This document shows, in pieces, positions 60,410 through 64,000 of a stretch of DNA of 64,000 nt (position 1 is the first letter of the stretch; each line of letters opens with the position of its first letter). Under the pieces are notes generated by a model. That model worked only from the letters and a program-made list of their open reading frames with translations, had not been told where the DNA came from and searched no databases. The DNA is from Acidobacteriota bacterium (GTDB taxonomy: Bacteria > Acidobacteriota > Vicinamibacteria > Vicinamibacterales > JAKQTR01), in assembly GCA_026393675.1 (NCBI GenBank), contig JAPKZQ010000042.1, positions 1 through 64,000 of the forward strand, read 5' to 3'. The position numbers and the translations under genes are program-made.

Positions 60410-62847
60410 CCAAACAGACCCCTTCGGCTCACGTGTCGGCCGACCCGAAGCCCCGCGGTAGCTTCCGGTCCCAGCCGCCAGTCGTCAGGGCGTACGTCTC
60501 GATTGTCGTCGTGGCGGGCGCGGTCGTCGTCGTGGCGGGTGCGGCCGTCGTGGCCTTCAGTTTCGCAAAGGGCCTGCCCGGAGCACTCGCGACGTTTGTC
60601 GGTCTGCTCGCCGTGTCGGTGCTCACCTCGGCCATCAAAATCTCTCTGCCACTGGCCGCCGGCGGATCGAGCCTGTCGTTTTCCTATGTGGCGAACTTCG
60701 CCTCGGTGCTCGTCCTGGGAACATGGCCGACGGTCCTGATTTCGGCGGTGACCGGGTGGAGTCAGTGCACGTTCCGGATGCATTCCCGCAACCCGGTGCA
60801 CAAGACCCTGTTCAGCATCGCGACACTGGCCCTGTCGGCCGCTGGCGCCGGCGTGGCTTATCAGCTCGCCCTGCCCCCGCTCGTACACTCGTGGTGGACC
60901 CAGATCGGGGCGGCCGCGACCGCGGCGTCGGCCTATTTCCTGATCAACACGAGCCTGGTCAGCCTGGCCGTCTCGCTGACGTCCCGGGAGCCCGTGCTTC
61001 CGGTATGGCAGAAGAACTTCCTCTGGAGCGCGCCAAGTTACTACATCGGGGCCGGCCTCGCGATGGTGATCGCCCAGTTGTCGGAGAGCGGCCTTCAATG
61101 GTGGGCGGTCATTTTCTCGTTGCCGGTGTACTTGACGTACCGCAGCTTCCGGGCCTACTCCGATCGGATCGCCGATGAACAGCGGCAGGTCCGCGAACTT
61201 GCCGATGTCCAGCTGGCGACGATCGAGGCGCTTGCCTTGGCGATCGAAGCCAAGGACCGCACGTCTCACGACCACCTGCGGCGGATGCAGGCCTACTCGG
61301 AGGGATTGGGGCGGGCCATCGGTCTCACGGAACCCGAAATCCGGGGCATCAAGACAGCGGCCATGCTCCATGACATTGGCAATCTGGCCGTCCCCGAACA
61401 CATCCTGTCGAAGACCGGCACGTTGAGTGACGAGGAATACAGCCGCCTGAAGATCCACCCGAGAGTCGGCGCTGAGATCATCAGGTCGGTGCCCTTCCCC
61501 TACCCGGTGGCGTCGCTGATTCTGTCGCATCACGAACGCTGGGATGGACGCGGCTACCCCGAAGGCCTCAAAGGCCACGAGATTCCCGCTGGCGCGAGAA
61601 TCCTGGCGGTTGCCGACTGCTTTACCGCCATGCTTTCCGGACGGCCGCACCGCCCGGCGCGCACCTACGCCGAGGCCATCGCCACGCTGCGCGAAAACGG
61701 CGGATCGGCGCTCGATCCCACCCTGGTCGAACGGTTCATCGAAGTCCTGCCTGACGTGGAGTATCAGCTCCACGGCGGCAAGTCGCTCACCGACGCCAGC
61801 CGGACGACGTCGAAGACCGCCGGAACCGACAGGGCGCTCACCGACATCGCGGGAGCCCACCGCGAGGAGCAGATGCTCCACGACATCTCCCAAGCCCTGA
61901 GCGCATCGCTCCGCGTATCGGACACGCTCGCGCTGGTGTCGTCATCGATGGTGGAATGCGTGCCGTTTGTCTCGTGCGCGCTGTTCCTGTTCGACGAGGA
62001 ATCCCAGTTGTACCTCTGCCGCCACGTCGCCGGCACCCAGCACGACGGGATCCGGGCGATGGTGGCCGCTCAGGTTGAATCGCTGGGCGAAATGCTGCCG
62101 GCCCAGCCGATCCAGGGGCGGACGCCGGGCACGCCTGGTACGCGCATCCAATCGGCGCTGGTATCGCCCCTCCAGATCGAGGATCAGACCATTGGCGCGC
62201 TCGCGCTCTACCACACCGACAGAGATGCGTTCACAGCCGACCATCGCCGGCTGCTCGGCCGGGTAGCGGCGCAGGCCGCGACCGTCATCGCCAACGCGAT
62301 GGTGTTTGAACGCGCACAGGAACAATCGCTGACCGACGTGTTGACCGGGCTACCGAACCGGCGGTATCTCGACCGTCAGTTTGGACAGGAACTGGCGCGC
62401 GCACAGCGTCAACAGGGACGTCTGTCGCTGCTCGTGCTCGACATGGATCGCTTCAAACAGATCAATGACGGGTTCGGTCATCAGGCCGGCGACCGGGCAC
62501 TCAAGGAAGTGGCGCACGTCCTTCGATCCAGCCTCCGCGTGTATGATGTGTGCGCGCGATTCGCGGGCGACGAGTTCGTGGTCGTGCTCGGTGACTGCGA
62601 GCCGGCCCAGGCCGAACGCCGGCGACAGGAGCTGCAATCGGCCATCGCGGCGTTGCCCTTCGAACCCGCGCCGGGCCACGTGCTGCAGCTCGGTGTGAGT
62701 ATCGGCGTCGCGTCGTTCCCGGAAGACGGCCAGACGGTCGACGAAATGGTGGCGATTGCTGATCGTCGCATGTATGCCGACAAGGCGAACAGGAAATCGA
62801 CTCCCGTTGGTGGCCAGGACATTACCCCCGGACATCTGTGGCCGTAA
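60406..62847 (+). CDS. HD-GYP-GAF-GGDEF protein, paralogue of the preceding gene
   Basis: The ATG at 60406 overlaps the previous stop. The 813-residue protein has the same membrane domain and order. Its HD-GYP domain reads MLHDIGNLAVPEHILSKTG and HHERWDGRGYPEGLKG, with Asn where the family has Lys after HDxG. A GAF domain and then a GGDEF domain follow (DVLTGLPNRRYLDRQFGQEL, LVLDMDRFKQINDGFGHQAG, CARFAGDEFVVVLGD; AGDEF). The cyclase looks active, whereas in the upstream paralogue it is degenerate, so the pair may divide synthesis and breakdown of c-di-GMP. Confidence 0.9.
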   Translation: MTKQTPSAHVSADPKPRGSFRSQPPVVRAYVSIVVVAGAVVVVAGAAVVAFSFAKGLPGALATFVGLLAVSVLTSAIKISLPLAAGGSSLSFSYVANFASVLVLGTWPTVLISAVTGWSQCTFRMHSRNPVHKTLFSIATLALSAAGAGVAYQLALPPLVHSWWTQIGAAATAASAYFLINTSLVSLAVSLTSREPVLPVWQKNFLWSAPSYYIGAGLAMVIAQLSESGLQWWAVIFSLPVYLTYRSFRAYSDRIADEQRQVRELADVQLATIEALALAIEAKDRTSHDHLRRMQAYSEGLGRAIGLTEPEIRGIKTAAMLHDIGNLAVPEHILSKTGTLSDEEYSRLKIHPRVGAEIIRSVPFPYPVASLILSHHERWDGRGYPEGLKGHEIPAGARILAVADCFTAMLSGRPHRPARTYAEAIATLRENGGSALDPTLVERFIEVLPDVEYQLHGGKSLTDASRTTSKTAGTDRALTDIAGAHREEQMLHDISQALSASLRVSDTLALVSSSMVECVPFVSCALFLFDEESQLYLCRHVAGTQHDGIRAMVAAQVESLGEMLPAQPIQGRTPGTPGTRIQSALVSPLQIEDQTIGALALYHTDRDAFTADHRRLLGRVAAQAATVIANAMVFERAQEQSLTDVLTGLPNRRYLDRQFGQELARAQRQQGRLSLLVLDMDRFKQINDGFGHQAGDRALKEVAHVLRSSLRVYDVCARFAGDEFVVVLGDCEPAQAERRRQELQSAIAALPFEPAPGHVLQLGVSIGVASFPEDGQTVDEMVAIADRRMYADKANRKSTPVGGQDITPGHLWP

Positions 62848-62884
62848 GTCCTGAACCGCGGCGTCTGGACGTGAGAGGGACCCG

Positions 62885-64000
62885 TTGAGTATCGACTGGC
62901 GCCAGGGACTTCCCGTGCTGCGCCTTGACGGGGTGTCACTGTGTGAACCCCGCCTCGTCGACGCCGCCGGACTCTTCGCCCGCCTGACGACCCCCAGTGT
63001 CGTCAAGTTCCTGTCGACTCCGCCGGACACGGCCGACGGCTTTGAACGCTTCATCGGCTGGGTGCAACACGAACGACAACACGGGCGTCACGTCTGCTAC
63101 GCGATTGTCCCGAGCGGGTCGCCCGACCCGGTCGGCCTGATCCAGGCGCGGGAAATCGAGCCCGGATTCGGCACCGCCGAGTGGGGCTTCGCCCTGGATG
63201 AAGCCTCGTGGGGAACGGGGCTGTTCATGAGGTGCGCGACCGCGATGGCCGACTTCGTGTTCCGCCACGTCGGTGTACATCGTCTCGAAGCACGCGCGTC
63301 TGTCAGGAACGGCCGCGGAAACGGTGTCCTCCAGAAACTCGGTGCCGTCCCCGAGGGGGTCCTGCGCCGCTCGTTCGACAACGGGACTCGCAAGACCGAT
63401 CAGGTGCTGTGGTCCCTGCTTGCCAGCGATTGGCTCGCCGCGCATGCGGGTCTGTCGTACGAGCTCAAAGACCCGGTGACGCTCGCTCCAGAGACCGTGC
63501 TCGATCGGGCCCGCGGGTCGCGGACCGAGGCCTGGAAGCGGGGCTTGCCCGAACTTCGCGGAGACGGCGTCATTCTGCGGGAGCTGGTGCCTGCCGATGC
63601 CCCGACGTTGACCAGAGATTTCAAGGATGCCGAGGTGGGCCGGTACATCCCTCCGCCCCCGGCCGACGTCGACGCCTTCCAGCGCTTCGTCGAGTGGGCT
63701 CGGAAGCAGCGTGAGGCTGGCAGCTACTTCTGCTACGCCGTCGTTCCCGATGATGAACGGCAGGCGGTCGGGCTCTTTCAGGTCCACCAACTCGAGCCGC
63801 CGTTCAAGAGCGCGGAATGGGGTTTCGTGTTCGCCAAGCGGTACTGGGGCACCGGCCTGTTCGCCAGGAGCGCCTGCCTCCTGCTCGACTACGTCTTCGA
63901 GTCGCTGGGCGTCAAGCGCCTGGAGGCCAGGGCCGTGGCCGACAACGCCAGGGCCAACGGCGTGCTTCGCAAACTGGGCGCCGTGGAAGAGGGCCGGCTG
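62885..64000 (+). CDS. Tandem GNAT acetyltransferase, cut by the window edge
   Basis: A TTG at 62885 after GAGAGGGA starts a frame that runs open to the end of the window (372 codons). It holds two RimJ/RimL-type GNAT domains. The first (LRLDGVSLCEPRLVDAAGLF, AEWGFALDEASWGTGLFMRC, RLEARASVRNGRGNGVLQKL) is followed by the second (ILRELVPADAPTLTRDFKDA, AEWGFVFAKRYWGTGLFARS, RLEARAVADNARANGVLRKL). Each has the acetyl-CoA loop (WGTG) and N-rich end motif. The substrate is unknown. The antisense frame here is a shadow. Confidence 0.85.
   Translation, partial: MSIDWRQGLPVLRLDGVSLCEPRLVDAAGLFARLTTPSVVKFLSTPPDTADGFERFIGWVQHERQHGRHVCYAIVPSGSPDPVGLIQAREIEPGFGTAEWGFALDEASWGTGLFMRCATAMADFVFRHVGVHRLEARASVRNGRGNGVLQKLGAVPEGVLRRSFDNGTRKTDQVLWSLLASDWLAAHAGLSYELKDPVTLAPETVLDRARGSRTEAWKRGLPELRGDGVILRELVPADAPTLTRDFKDAEVGRYIPPPPADVDAFQRFVEWARKQREAGSYFCYAVVPDDERQAVGLFQVHQLEPPFKSAEWGFVFAKRYWGTGLFARSACLLLDYVFESLGVKRLEARAVADNARANGVLRKLGAVEEGRL

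Noticed and set aside
58112-61893. Minus-strand frames of 512 and 546 codons
   Set aside because: Shadows of the two HD-GYP genes; composition is typical of antisense reading in GC-rich DNA.
62936-63790. 284-codon minus-strand frame at the right end
   Set aside because: Shadow of the plus-strand tandem GNAT gene, whose two domains have clear motifs.

Overview
The window is GC-rich bacterial chromosome, most likely from an Acidobacteriota (Vicinamibacteria-like) organism. The best clues are a VWFA-related protein of the type expanded in Acidobacteria (11632-13662), a tricorn protease, a DUF5924 protein, many multihaem and c-type-haem proteins, and anaerobic enzymes. No rRNA and no CRISPR array was seen. 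One complete tRNA was found, tRNA-Pro(CGG), on the minus strand at 19649-19725.

Layout. Positions 1-7016 hold a transposase fragment, a WD40 protein, a frameshifted gene, a MacA/MacB-like efflux pair without an ATPase, a small basic repeat protein and a DEAD-box helicase. Positions 7352-8494 hold a brnT/brnA toxin-antitoxin pair and a zeta-toxin-like remnant that stops beside a tRNA terminator. Positions 8509-19693 form an ~11.2 kb genomic island bounded by a 47-bp direct repeat made of the 3' half of tRNA-Pro. It carries secreted proteins, remnants of defence-type genes, an HNH endonuclease, an uncharacterised two-gene module with a PD-(D/E)XK-like protein, and further tRNA 3'-half fragments (Cys-like, Thr, and a weak third). 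I found no integrase in it.

Positions 19845-27387 are housekeeping: surE, an MFS transporter, an HGSNAT-like acyltransferase, amrS, moaA, a DUF3810 protein and a lipoprotein. Positions 27841-33466 are the hydrogenase maturation operon hypF-hypC-hypD-hypE plus an enoyl-CoA hydratase-like gene; no hydrogenase structural subunit is in the window.

Positions 33579-49516 look like a redox-sensing and electron-transfer region. It contains a nine-haem cytochrome with a cytochrome b partner, a NarX/NarL-like pair whose sensor carries a CXXCH motif, an NtrB-like kinase with CXXCH and CX4CH motifs, an archaemetzincin, an NtrC-type activator, and a second kinase. Last comes an operon with a Tat-exported four-cluster ferredoxin, an NrfD/HybB membrane subunit, a triheme cytochrome and two membrane-anchored GcvH-like proteins that lack the lipoyl lysine. 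Three good sigma-54 (-24/-12) promoters precede the cytochrome operon, the NtrB-like kinase operon and the ferredoxin operon, so one sigma-54 circuit may control the region. I rate this circuit and its complex as the strongest candidate for an undescribed system, with the island's two-gene nuclease module second.

Positions 49748-64000 hold a tryptophanase divergent from an FmdB-like gene across a tandem operator, a tricorn protease, a DUF5924 protein, and an operon of a sigma-54 activator with two HD-GYP proteins. A tandem GNAT protein runs off the end. Several dispersed hairpin repeats occur between genes, two families with compensatory base changes between copies.
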